Source: Sthenelais limicola
Taxonomy: Eukaryota; Annelida; Polychaeta; Phyllodocida; Sigalionidae
Assembly: GCA_942159475.1 (NCBI GenBank)
Contig: OW804094.1
Location: forward strand, 129,132,755 to 129,196,754
DNA length: 64,000 nucleotides
Direction: 5' to 3'
A program made the translations under genes and the position numbers. Positions 1-10,403 of this stretch are shown piece by piece; position 1 is the stretch's first letter, and the number at the start of each line of letters is the position of its first letter. Under the pieces are notes generated by a model that was given only the letters and a program-made list of their open reading frames with translations, was not told where the DNA came from and did no database searches.

Positions 1-1729
1 TAAACATTCCTGTGAGTTTTGAATTTGGAAGGGTATTCTCCTTTTTTAGAACTTTAGAATGATTCCAATTAAATAAGTATCTCAAGGTCTTTTTGACCAG
101 AGATTTTCCCATAACTGATATATTTGTTAAAGGATTTTATAAAAGAAACTATATCATTCCAAATATTTTTCATCATCTAGATCGTAAATCTCTCGAAAGT
201 GTTAAAACTTAGTGTCTACATATTAGATGAGAGAGCATCGTTTAAACATTGCCTTTTAGTCGTGGGCGTTGTCTTTTGTTGTTTCTTTTGAAAGATTTTC
301 TGCTTTGGCTCGAGACGTGCACTGTACATGTGTTAACAAGATATTTAAATATGTATATTACGATATAATTAGAACTTTCAATTCTGTTTGTACTGTTTTT
401 GTTTGCCTGTCATATAAACCCTTGTGAAAAGGAAGTCTTCTGTATGAATTAGTTTATGTTCCTTCTATAAATCCACCATAATAAATTAGAAAGTACACTG
501 ACCTAATTAAAGAAAACAACGAATATCCATTCACGGCCCAAAAGAATCTAGATGTCTAGATTTTAAATACTCTGCTTTAAAGTTAAAATCTTGATAATTC
601 ATGATAATCTAATCACGCATTTTGTCTCATTTATGGCGTTCAACAGATTGGGTTTAGCATTCGGAAGAAGAAAGAAAACACTTTTCATTTCCTTTTATTC
701 TGTATAGCTTTCCTGGTTTACTTGTAGGTCTCTGTCCAATTTTGCGTTTCGGTGATCTGTGTTAATGCTAAAATCTACATTATAACATAGCATAGAAAAA
801 GCTGTTTCTATGTACAAAATATATTACTTCAGTATTTCGTTGGGGATGATAAATGAATAAATATCTACAAACCAAAACATTCCAATTTTTATTTTTATTT
901 AAATCAATGAATTGAACAAATAAATTATTCTGGGTAGGATTACATAATTTAGTAGTGTTTAATAGTCTATACTACCATCCTCACTTGATCTTATTTCTTG
1001 ATTTATGTACACATAATGGGTTAGGTCTATAACTTTGGATCTATGCGGTAGTAGTCAAACTACTTAGAATTGCTTATGGAACCGGACATGCACAAGTCAT
1101 TTAATAGTATGTCCTTTAACATGTGACATTTCCACTTAAAATACATCATTAAAGAACTAATAGAAAAGGATCGGTGCGTTTTAGTCATTATTCCTGAGTT
1201 TCTTCTAATTACCCGAATCTGGTAGGTTAATTTAGAATGAAGTGAATTAACAGAAGTTGCACGTGTTAACCCAATTTCGGCTGACCATTTAAATCCAGAT
1301 TACATGACACTTTTTGTGCAAATTTCTTTCAAACCACGAACTCACTATATATATAATAAAATATACACATGAATACCACTGAATAAAATGCGAAACGGTC
1401 GGGAACGTGACAGTTTCTGCATTTCGTACGACTTTCTTAAGGGATAAAATAGTATCTTTTAGGCGTTCCTTGCCATATTATTATTCGGGGAGACACGTTG
1501 TTCTGTCAGGTATGTTGACATGATAGGAAGGGGAATCCCTGAATTCTGACAGAACATTTTTTTTTACTTTAGACTGAAGGGACGGTATTACTTTGCACGT
1601 GGCAATGTTGACAAACCCAGCTTGGTCGGTAAGCTTTGTTCTGGTGCTCTGGGAGTCGGCACCTCTTTTGTGACGTAAGACAGTGTAAGACAGTGTGACG
1701 TAAGCCAGTTGACAGCTCTCCGCTCGGCC
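1..1729. other. AT-rich intergenic sequence
   Basis: No coding exon, RNA gene or recognisable mobile element was seen. Open frames near 1481-2108 on the minus strand owe their length to the 87-bp array that follows and show no family resemblance. Confidence 0.5.
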
Positions 1730-2097
1730 GGTTGAAAGTAAAAGTAATGGCAAATGGAATCTGAATGAAGGAAATGGAACGGAATTTTTTTGGGTGTTTC
1801 TGCATCTTATAGAAATGGTTGAAAGTAAAAGTAATGGCAAATGGAATCTGAATGAAGGAAACGGAACGGAACTTTTTTGGGTGTTTCTGCATCTTATAGA
1901 AATGGTTGAAAGTAAAAGTAATGGCAAATGGAATCTGAATGAAGGAAACGGAACGGAACTTTTTTGGGTGTTTCTGCATCTTATAGAAATGGTTGAAAGT
2001 AAAAGTAATGGCAAATGGAATCTGAATGAAGGAAACGGAACGGAACTTTTTTGGGTGTTTCTGCATGTTATAGAAATGGTTGAAAGTAAAAGTAATG
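1730..2097. repeat. 87-bp tandem repeat, about 4.2 copies
   Basis: The start of the unit, GGTTGAAAGTAAAAGTAATG, recurs at 1730, 1817, 1904, 1991 and 2078, exactly 87 bases apart, and the last copy is partial. Copies differ by only a few substitutions. Because 87 is divisible by three, open frames run through the array on both strands. These are by-products of the repeat, not evidence of a protein. Confidence 0.95.
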
Positions 2098-2212
2098 TGA
2101 TAAATCATGTTTTAAATATTTAGATGTTTATTAGCAAATATAAATGATTCGATTTAGGGAATTTTATGATTATTAAAGTTGTTTAAGAACAAGCTGGATT
2201 AAACCATGAGGC

Positions 2213-2670
2213 TTTCATTTTTTTTACGAACGACTGACTTTTACGACCAACTTTTTTTTCGACCAACTTTCAACTCTTTTTTTCCGACCAACTTTCAACT
2301 TTTTTTTTCGACCAACTTTCAACTTTTTTTCCGACCAACTTTCAACTTTTTTTCCGACCAACTTTCAACTTTTTTTTCAAAAAAACTTTCAACTTTTTTC
2401 CGACCAACTTTCAACTTTTTTTCCAAAAAAACTTTCAACTTTCAACTTTTTTCCCGACCAACTTTCAACTTTTTTTTCAAAAAAACTTTCAACTTTCAAC
2501 TTTTTTTCCAACCAACTTTCAACTTTTTTTCAACCAACTTTCAACTTTTTTTTCGACAAACTTTCAACTTTTTTTCAACCAACTTTCAACTTTTTTTACG
2601 ACCAACATTCAACTTTTTTTACGACCAACTTTCAACTTTTTTTTGACAAACTTTCAACTTTTTTTACGAC
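2213..2670. repeat. T-rich minisatellite of about 23-bp units
   Basis: Roughly 20 degenerate units of the form ACTTTCAAC plus a T7-T9 run plus CGACCA or CAAAAAA. The strand is strongly asymmetric (T-rich on plus). The 146-residue frame through it is compositionally a repeat. The core ACTTTCAAC is the reverse complement of GTTGAAAGT, which is also in the 87-bp unit just upstream. Confidence 0.93.
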
Positions 2671-3866
2671 TACCCTCCCCCTTCTTCATCCTTCCCCCTA
2701 CTCCTCTTCTCCCCTTCCCTCTTCTCACCTCTTGCTTTAAGTTATCATTTTCCTCCGTTTTAACTCCATAACGCCACAACGATTGAATACTATTACTTAT
2801 GCCCCAAAAACGATTGAAAGCCCACTTCAATTAATTCAGAAAGTTCAACTGTTTATAATTAGATCTGATCTATCTATCTGATAGATATCATATTAAAAAA
2901 TGTGACTAGTATCATGTACCACGCAGTCAAACTTATACATCTGACACCAATTGATATGGAGGAATATGAACTGGACAGAGGAAAAGGCTGATAAAAATGA
3001 CATGAGGGCAGCTGTATGGTCGACCCGAATAGGGTCGGTAGACCCTTCTCAGGAATGTTAATACAAAAACCGATTTCATGCTGTCTTGTTTTCTCTCAAT
3101 TTTGAACAATAGTGACAGATAACTTCGAACAAAAAAGATATACCAATGAAGATCTGACTTGCAGAAACCACTCAGTCTACTGAAACTCGAGAGAACAATT
3201 AAAGTGACACTTGCCGCTGAGCTCCTGACTTTTTTACATATGCTTGAATTTCAACAATGTTCTGGATCATTATGCCATTAACCAATACCTGGGAGCATTA
3301 ATGTATGAAATACAAGTATTTGGAATATATAAGAGTTTAAAACTTCAAATTTCGTGGGGTGCCTCCAGCACTCAGACATGGCAGTTGGAAGAGGTCTTGC
3401 CGCCTGTATGCATCTTATCTTAATTAGTTGAGTACTACCACCTGGCTGGGACACGGTATATATATGTGACCATGTACCTCCTGACTCGCTCCTACTTCAC
3501 ATCCCTCCACCATGCTCAAATGGCAGCACTCTATTGTCAAGTTACTTGCCTCTCTCAGATTTAAATTCCCCGTTGGAATCCCTGCCACATACATCAACAG
3601 ATATCAAATAATCTAAGGAATATAGAACTCTGGTATTCCACACAAATGTCCCTAGTTATGCAAGTTATCGAATACTACAAACATATTTCTAAATGAAAGA
3701 TAGTCAAAATAGGGATCTTAGCCACTTTAAGTTTATCTAATATTGTAAAGATGTCGAGGGAACAACTTGTACTTTTTATCGAGCATGTATAAAAGTATTT
3801 TCTAACTAATATCCTCCGTCAATAATCGACCAGTTCAATCAGGAAATTGTCAAACCTCTCACAACC
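2671..3866. other. Polypyrimidine tract, then 3' flank of the P450 gene
   Basis: About 2673-2735 is a C/T-rich tract on the plus strand. The rest is AT-rich and holds no exon. It is the downstream (3') side of the minus-strand P450 gene. I did not find an unambiguous AATAAA signal for that gene here. Confidence 0.45.
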
Positions 3867-4057
3867 TTATTTAGCATTTGCTTCTATCACTAGTTCAAAT
3901 TCTGGTGGCCTCATGGTGGCAGCAGGAGCATCAGATGAGTCGGCTTTAGGCAACATTGCCCCATCTGGTAGGCGAAATGTGAACCTCTGTAGCAGGTTCG
4001 CAACGATAAGGAAAAGCGTTTGTCTCGCTATTTGTTCCCCAATACAAACTCTACGGC
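3867..4057 (-). CDS. P450 exon 7 (haem ligand, stop)
   Basis: Acceptor GTCTTCAG. The phase-1 join completes FGLGRRVCIG with the axial Cys. The exon continues through the L-helix to the C-terminus and stops at TAA (3867-3869). Confidence 0.94.
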
Positions 4058-7000
4058 CTGAAGACAGAAAGGGAAAGAGAAATTAGTCCTTTCATTTGCA
4101 AATCGGGTTTCCATTGAACTACAGGGGACTACATAGAGACAACTGGAGAGCGTCGGCTAGTGTCGTCGTTTTACTTGTTTTGAAGTCCATCCTTTTGAAA
4201 CATCCTCCATGGGCAGAGTGAGTTACCAGTACGGTAGCCCTCCCTCAGGAGGATGTTGTAGAGGGAGATGCAGTGTTTTTAAACACCAAAATCACTTGAT
4301 TTCTTATATTGTATATATTTATGAAAGGTAAAAAGGCATATCCAGTTTAACGATTGTGAAAGCTATACTATAAATATAGTTGAAATATTATGCAGAAGAT
4401 TGACCATTAGAATATGTTTCTTTCTTCCCTAGACCATTTCATAACCTAAGAATACCAAGAGGAGTTATGGCCGCTATACCCATCACCCAACACTTAGCGA
4501 TTAAGCCCAGAATTAATTCCTATTAACCCCGTTCCACACGACAAGTCGGTTAAGGGGTGACTCACCGAGTCCAAATGCAATCATCTCTTGCTTGTTCAGG
4601 TAACGACCACTGGCATTCAGGAAACGCTCTGGTTTAAAGTCTTCGGGTTCTTCCCAAATTCTGGGATCTCTGTGAATGTTCCACAAGTCGAGGAACACCT
4701 GTGAAATTTAAGATCAAGACATTTAAGATGAAGTAGGCCTATAGACTTTCACTAAATTATCGTAGACAAATTATAGAAAATGTGGGTCCATATTCATAGG
4801 TCTTAAATTGGGAATTTAAATATCATTATATCCAATTAATGTAATCTTTCAGTGAAAAAAAATGCTTGAACAATATGAGATATCTGAGAGACAAAATACC
4901 GTTGTGTTTTTAGGGAGGACATATTTGTCCAGTTGCACTTTTCTGCATGTCTTTCTTGCAAGTCCAACCGGGAAAGGTGGAGTCAAACGAAGTGTTTCAC
5001 TGACAACAGCATCAATCAATGCGAGGGGGAGTCGGTCCTGGAAATAATACGTCACACATATCTCGATTTAGTGAAAATAATCTATGAAAATACCACACAG
5101 TAAACATAACATGCTTCGAGAAAAACTTTATTTTCCAGGACAACTTGAACCGTATCTTCGCTAGCCCGATTCGTTGCCCCATTTTCCTATACTACTTGAA
5201 GGTAAATAGGGCATCGAATGAAAAGACATTGTGTATAGCAGGTATTGTTTCTATGTTTATACTCCTTCTCGGTGACATGCGATCTAGGGACAAGGGTCTA
5301 TTCCTTCCAAATACATTTGGAGGGGTTGTACCTTATAGGGCTCCTTCCACTAGATCGCAGGAGGCAAGCGATTGCTTGCGATGGGCGATTAGATCGCGGG
5401 AATGTCTATTGACTGTATATTTATATTCTTACATTCGAATAGCCGCACGAGATCGCAACAATCTACAATTTGCTTGCAAGTGCTTTCAATCCTCGATCGC
5501 TTGCAATTTAATCGCTGCTCTTGCGATCTAGAAGAGTAGCGGTATTATACATGCAAAGATCATGGCGAACAAATATGATACGATTTTTGCGGGTTGAGGA
5601 TATAATGCTTTGAATTGAACACACCTTCAGTTTAGGATGCCTCTTGTAACCAACAACTGTTTCGATCTGTTCTCGTATCTTGGCCTGTATCTCAGGATGG
5701 CCAACAAGATGATACAACACCCAGCATGTAGCAGAGGCTATAGGGTCGGGACCATGCTCAGCTATCTACAAACAGATTAATAGATATTGTTTTCAGTAGG
5801 ACCTCTTATAACAACAGGAAGATCGAAGGGAGATGAAGTTGAGGCAGAAAAAAGTTGAAATTAATAGATGGGAAAACATCTTGGTTAGTAACAGAGGAGG
5901 CAACAATTCAGATGGTCTATAATAGTTGCTTAATATCGATGCCGAATCCAATATTGCATGATTTCTTTAGTGTAGGTTTCGCAGTGGCAACAGGTTCTAA
6001 CTCATTATTTTGTTGGTGATGTTGAAATATAATCCCTTTTTATTTAATTAGGGAACCGAATGTGAGAACAATTCTTCGGTCGAAGGTCGACATTGCTCTT
6101 GAAAATATGTATTTTATGGGTTCCTGACAAAAATAAATATACTGCATGCACAATCAGCATGCAGTCTAGCAACCTTTTCGTGCAGTAGGAATCTAAGATG
6201 CTTTATAAACCAAACTTATTGTACATTTCATATCCCTCAATTGAATTTAGAAGAAACTAACATATTGCTGATATTTGAGCTTCTCTATATCCAAAGACTA
6301 GTTCATCGGAAATGAATTTTTGTATACGTTTTTAATGATTTCAGTGCAGGTGGCATTATCAACAATGTTGAGTGCCTGTAATCCATTTGCCTTCAATTTG
6401 TAAATCACTATCGTATAGAGGTACAAATATATATGTATCAATATATTTATGCAGATACAAACGTTTCAATACGCGGAACGTGTTGATATTATATTATTAA
6501 TAAATCAATACCATATTATATTATGCAAATGCACAAAAACATTCACTTTCCATGGGTGTATTGGATTAGGTAGAGAGTGGTTGTTTTTGAGCAGTATGTC
6601 ATTAATTTGAGATATACATCTTTGCCAAAACGATGGAGTTAATGGAAATAAAATTGATATCCTAATAATGAATGGAGATTAAGGGACACAGTGAATTAGC
6701 AAACCTCCGTTGCCACAATAGTAATCCTATTGTCTCCCTCATTTTTTCCCGCAATTCCAGTAAATTCCTTTAAATAATAATTGATGAAATCGTGAATGTC
6801 AGCCTGGTCCTTATTCTCGCGAGTTTGATGCTCTCCGATACCCTCGAAAACATGCCCTTGGAACTTTTTATAGATAGTCTTTATACTATCCGTGTTGCTT
6901 TTCCATCTGCCCAACACACGAGACATGGAATTGTTTTTTAAATTGAGGAAGTCAGGTGTAAGGGAATACAAGGCATCTAGTGACGCATTGATTGCCGCTG

Positions 7001-10000
7001 TTGTTTTAAGCTTCTTTCTTTCACCACCAAAAATAATGCCAAAAATGACTTGGGTGACCGTGTCGAATATTGCTGATCTGGTGTCGGGTTGGGCATCCGT
7101 CTGGCTGCCTTTACCGATGGCTGCCTGCATTGCGTCCAGGTGGCGCGCAAGCCGGCCCTCAAGTCGGTTCGTGGTGCGCCCTCTAGGTGGCATCTCGACG
7201 AAGTTGTGAAGCGCCATCTGGCCCGCCTGTCGGAGATGATACCAGGTGGTATCGGTGAAGTTCCCTTCCACGATGCCTGTGGGATGGATTTATAGGATGA
7301 GGCAGGAAAAAATATTATCTAAACTGTCAACAAAGGATGTGAATGTATTAATGCGAGGACTATGACTTGATATAATTAAACGTTGGTACAATATGTGATG
7401 CATATTTATATATATGTGTGTGTAGCCTATATAGACTTATTATTGACAATGAAACCCTTAGTTTACCGAAATAAGGTTAAATATTTAAATCATGTGATGA
7501 TTAGAGGTACTACATAATGATATGCTGGGTAAAACCAACCAGACTATATCCAGATATAATCTCCTTGATCTTCCAATAGGCCCTATACACATCATACACA
7601 CACAAAAAGGGACCTCATGTGGTGAGGGCGGGGTGGGCGTTAGGGGGATGCTATAGCCTAATTATACTGAAACTGCAATGTCTGTTTTAGCTTCTTGTTT
7701 TTCGGTACTATATTTTCTTCATTGTCTACATGATTTTGCGTGGTCCGTTAATAAACGGCAATCTGAAGGCTCCATGACGCAAAATGAATGTATATGTATC
7801 CAGGTATAGGTAGATCCCTCCCTGATATTTAATTATTTCTATCTTCAAAATTTTCTATTTCATTACATGCTACCACTACACTTACAAAATAATGTTTAGC
7901 CGAATCAGTTTCCAATGCATTGATGCATGTATAGTCTTGATAAAATGCCTTTAAAAACCTCTGTTGTCAGTACATCTGGCTTTACCCCCCACCCATCCCC
8001 ATCACTTACCCCTCCCTGTGTTAATCCCCAGTTAAGATTAGATGAAGGTAAGCTGGGGTAGGGCCTGGACATTCTTCGCCCTATAGCCGTTAGTAAAACC
8101 TCAGAGTAAAAGAAATGCAGACCTACCAGTCCTAGGGTAGAGTGGGTTTGTGACTTTCATAAGGTCAGTGCACGGGCGATCGGACGAATACTTTCCATTT
8201 TTGACCAACAGTTCCATGGCAAGGGCATAGTCATTTATGACGACCGCATAACTGGAGAAAGCACATTCAGTCTGTTCATTGGACATGACGCACACATTTG
8301 GCATAATCTACCTACACAGATTTAAGACTTGAAAGTGATCCCCTGGTATTCAAAATTTAATTACATACAAAAAAGAGACTGCTTGAAGAAAATTTGTAAT
8401 AATGTGCGTACACTGCCTGAAATTATTCTCAAAAACAATATGACAAAATGTAACATATATGAAATTATATGACCTTCATCTTATCTCATCATAACAGTAA
8501 TCATATCTCATACGAAACAACTATATTAGGTCATTAGCAACATTAGCTATATGAGTATAAATAAGTCAGGAACGATCGAGGTGAAAGCAGGACACTTTCC
8601 TGGTCATCCTGTACCAAGATATATCTTGAGAAAGGTCAATTTGTATGTTATATATCCTGGCTAAATATATTATTTTTAAAAATTGTCCGACGTGGATTCC
8701 AGGGCCCGCGCACATAAAAAACTAGACTTTAGACAATGTCCAGGCGAAAATCTTCAATAAAATCCACAGCTTCAAGGACAATCTTGAAATCTGATTTTGT
8801 TTTTGTCTCCGGGCTCTGAAAATTAGACAATGTAATTGTCTCTAAAATTGTTGTCCTTATTTGCGGTAGTTTTCTGGCGGCTGGCGGTATTTTTTTGCAT
8901 AGAGATACATGCTATTTTGTAAGCTCCAATAGCTGTCCTTAGGTGGTTTTGTCTTGAAATGTTGGAGTTTTGTCACTAAATTCACAATTTGGAGACAATT
9001 ATGGTTGTTTTACATTGAATGCAGTTCATCTATTGTCTCTGGGACAATTCAATTGTCTCTGGGACAATTCAATTGTCTCTGGGACAATAGAATTGTCTCT
9101 GGGACAATTATATTGTCTCTGGGACAATTTTGAGGCCAAAAGAAAAAAGGAAATAATGACAACTCAGATAGCTGTCCTTAGGTGGTTTTGTCTCGAAATA
9201 TTGAATTTGTCACTAAAGTCACAATTTGGAGACAATTTTGGTTGCTTTACATTTCAGGCTGACTTGACTGCCAAACCATGCCAAAAACTACTGCCAGCCA
9301 CCAGAAAACTACCACAAATTAGGACAAAAACTGAAGAGGCAATATATTGTCTAATTTTCAGAGACTGGAGACAAAGACAAAATCAGGCTTCAAGGACAAG
9401 GACAATCTGACTTTATGTGCACACCTTTTGAGATTGTCCTTGAAGCCAGGGATTTTATTGAAGATTTTTGCCTAGACATTGTCTAAAGTCTTGAAAGTTT
9501 CAAAAAACCTTTATTCATCGCTGATTACTTACTTGATTGCCCAGGTTAAATTCAAATCTACGGCAAAATTGTCTCCAAATTATAAATTTAGAGACAAAAC
9601 TTCAACATTTCAAGACAAAACTGCCTGAGAATGGCTATAAGGACAATTTTTTTATGAGCGCGGTTTTGTCTAGATTTGCTCAAAATTGTCTCGTTTTAAT
9701 TGTCTCTTCTTTATGTGCGCGCCTGCTGGGCCTATAGTTGTGTTTATAAAAGAAAATAACAGAAATTATTGTCTACAAGTACCCAATATGAAAAGAAAAT
9801 CATCAGTTTTGAGAATACAGTCTAGGCTCACACCCTCTTATAACAATGGTAGTCAGTGATTGGACACCTACTGCACTAATGCTAGTACGTAATGGCGTCC
9901 TAACGGATTTAATGGCATTTCGAGGTTTGGAGCGAGAGGCCTTCCCTCAGATTGGAGGGACTCCCTCAACTCTTGGACTGAATATGTAACCGCTCTGAAA

Positions 10001-10403
10001 ATCCTTTTCAGTATAATATACGAAAAAACAGCAACTAACTTTGCTCCTGTTGCTACAAATTTTCCAAATCTCGATTTCCATTTTGTCAATAAACCAATGA
10101 GCTCGCCGTATACAGGGCCTCTCTGAAAATCCTATTCAGTAATATACAAAAAAAAACAGCAACTTACTTTGCTCCTGTTGAATATCCTACAACCTTTCCA
10201 AATCTCGATTTCCATTTTGTCAATAAACCAATGAGCTCGCCGTAATTGTTGGGATTTCCGATGAAAGGCAATGTTCCAATGCCTTTTAAGATGAATGGAC
10301 CCGGTGGGTAGGATGGCGGACGGCGAAAATGGAGATACAAAGCAGTCAAAACAATTGAAATTAGACTCAAAATAAAAGTAATTACATCCCCTGTGGCTTC
10401 CAT
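3867..10403 (-). CDS. Cytochrome P450, CYP2-like (7 coding exons, 511 aa)
   Basis: Haem-thiolate monooxygenase, expected to be anchored in the ER membrane and to work with NADPH-P450 reductase. Seven exons give 1536 coding bases, 511 residues plus stop, the usual microsomal length, with consistent phases throughout. In order: membrane anchor at about residues 9-27; proline hinge PPSYPPGP; helix C WYHLR (132-136); I-helix region AEHGPDPIAS (313-322); K-helix ETLR (372-375); PERF (427-430); haem loop FGLGRRVCIG with the ligand Cys453. The start is the only Met before the anchor. The family match is clear, but the substrate and subfamily cannot be told from sequence. One oddity is the I-helix, where canonical AGxDT reads HGPDP. 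Another is the donor after exon 3 (GTTTGC), which is weak. Introns 1 and 4 hold inverted-repeat elements. Confidence 0.95.
4566..4698 (-). CDS. P450 exon 6 (PERF)
   Basis: Acceptor TTCACAG, donor GTGAGT, 133 bp. Encodes NIHRDPRIWEEPEDF and the PERF signature, then the first half of the haem loop (FGL). It ends in phase 1. Confidence 0.94.
4900..5037 (-). CDS. P450 exon 5 (K-helix)
   Basis: Acceptor TTATTTCCAG, donor GTATTT, 138 bp in phase 0 at both ends. Contains the ExxR motif as ETLR, followed by LTPPFPVGLARKTC, as in clan 2 P450s. Confidence 0.93.
5337..5542. mobile_element. Inverted-repeat MITE-like element in P450 intron 4
   Basis: The left arm, from CTAGATCGCAGGAGG through CAAGCGATTGCTTGCGAT, is mirrored by the right arm, whose reverse complement begins CTAGATCGCAAGAGCAGCGA. 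The arms are imperfect and flank a short AT-rich middle. No transposase frame is present. Superfamily not assigned; I could not see a clean target-site duplication. An open frame across it on the plus strand is spurious. Confidence 0.7.
5625..5765 (-). CDS. P450 exon 4 (I-helix)
   Basis: Acceptor TGTTTGTAG, donor GTGTGT, 141 bp in phase 0 at both ends. Encodes IAEHGPDPIASATCWVLYHL, then the J-helix. The usual acid-Thr pair of AGxDT is replaced by Asp-Pro. Confidence 0.92.
5766..6704. other. P450 intron 3, nothing notable
   Basis: AT-rich intron with no coding or repeat structure that I could recognise. Confidence 0.5.
6705..7276 (-). CDS. P450 exon 3 (large, helices C to H)
   Basis: The acceptor CCACAG is followed by codons for GIVEGNFTDTTWYHLR, so the helix C WxxxR motif is present. 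The 572-bp exon covers ground that vertebrate CYP2 genes split into several exons. The donor GTTTGC is non-consensus after GT, but the phase-0 junction to exon 4 continues the P450 alignment. Confidence 0.9.
7277..8126. other. P450 intron 2, nothing notable
   Basis: AT-rich, with a short run of alternating TA/TG near 7400-7430. No exon or element was recognised. Confidence 0.5.
8127..8251 (-). CDS. P450 exon 2
   Basis: The acceptor TTTCTCCAG lies just above 8251. The 125-bp exon encodes NYAVVINDYALAMELLVKNG and onwards, typical of the segment before the B-C loop. The donor GTAGGT leaves phase 1. The open frame runs further upstream to an apparent Met, but that part is intronic: it has no P450 resemblance, and only this acceptor keeps the phase. 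Confidence 0.9.
8700..9728. mobile_element. Multi-armed foldback element in P450 intron 1
   Basis: The left end CAGGGCCCGCGCACATAAA is matched by the reverse complement of the right end, CAGCAGGCGCGCACATAAA. Inside are nested inverted arms: the block with CTTCAATAAAATCC near 8750 is mirrored near 9450, and a block near 8810-8900 is mirrored near 9290-9400. A direct repeat of about 85 bp starts at about 8930 and again at about 9170. No transposase. CAGGG-like ends suggest, but do not prove, a hAT-derived non-autonomous element; I found no matching 8-bp duplication at the edges. Confidence 0.75.
9032..9128. repeat. Five-copy 20-bp palindromic minisatellite
   Basis: ATTGTCTCTGGGACAAT is repeated five times, 20 bases apart, at the centre of the foldback element. 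Each unit is itself a near-perfect inverted repeat (ATTGTC/GACAAT). Confidence 0.92.
9816..9985. mobile_element. Dispersed CAGTCTAGGCTCA repeat, copy 1
   Basis: Begins TACAGTCTAGGCTCACACCC and ends in the reverse orientation with a related terminus (TTGGACTGAATA). It shares its left about 100 bp and right about 70 bp with 19051-19420, and its right end with 16890-16948. No open frame. It is about 170 bp, probably a non-autonomous DNA transposon; the CAGT ends next to TA are compatible with the Tc1/mariner group, which is inference only. Confidence 0.65.
9993..10110 (-). pseudogene. Partial duplicate of P450 exon 1 with dead donor
   Basis: This stretch repeats 10121-10244 at an offset of 128 bases in its first part, including the codons for KWKSRFGK, the TGAK end and the intron start. 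The donor of the true exon, GTAAGT, reads GTTAGT in the copy. The copy lies inside intron 1, downstream of the real exon, and also carries a 6-bp deletion relative to it. It is therefore expected to be skipped. Confidence 0.85.
10168..10403 (-). CDS. P450 exon 1
   Basis: Starts at ATG (10401-10403) and encodes residues 1-78 plus two bases: membrane anchor, PPGP hinge and the first beta strand (KWKSRFGKVVG). The donor GTAAGT occupies 10162-10167. It ends in phase 2, and the first base of exon 2 completes an Asn codon. Confidence 0.93.

Noticed and set aside
1481..2123. Three overlapping open frames of 109-179 codons on both strands
   Set aside because: They are produced by the 87-bp tandem array, whose unit length is divisible by three. 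The protein text is pure repeat and open on both strands.
2206..2646. 146-codon frame rich in Phe and Thr
   Set aside because: It reads through the T-rich minisatellite. The composition explains the lack of stops.
5145..5531. 128-codon plus-strand frame inside the P450 gene
   Set aside because: It crosses the inverted-repeat element of intron 4, antisense to the real gene, with no family resemblance.
6892..7295. Plus-strand frames of 68-105 codons
   Set aside because: They are antisense shadows of P450 exon 3.
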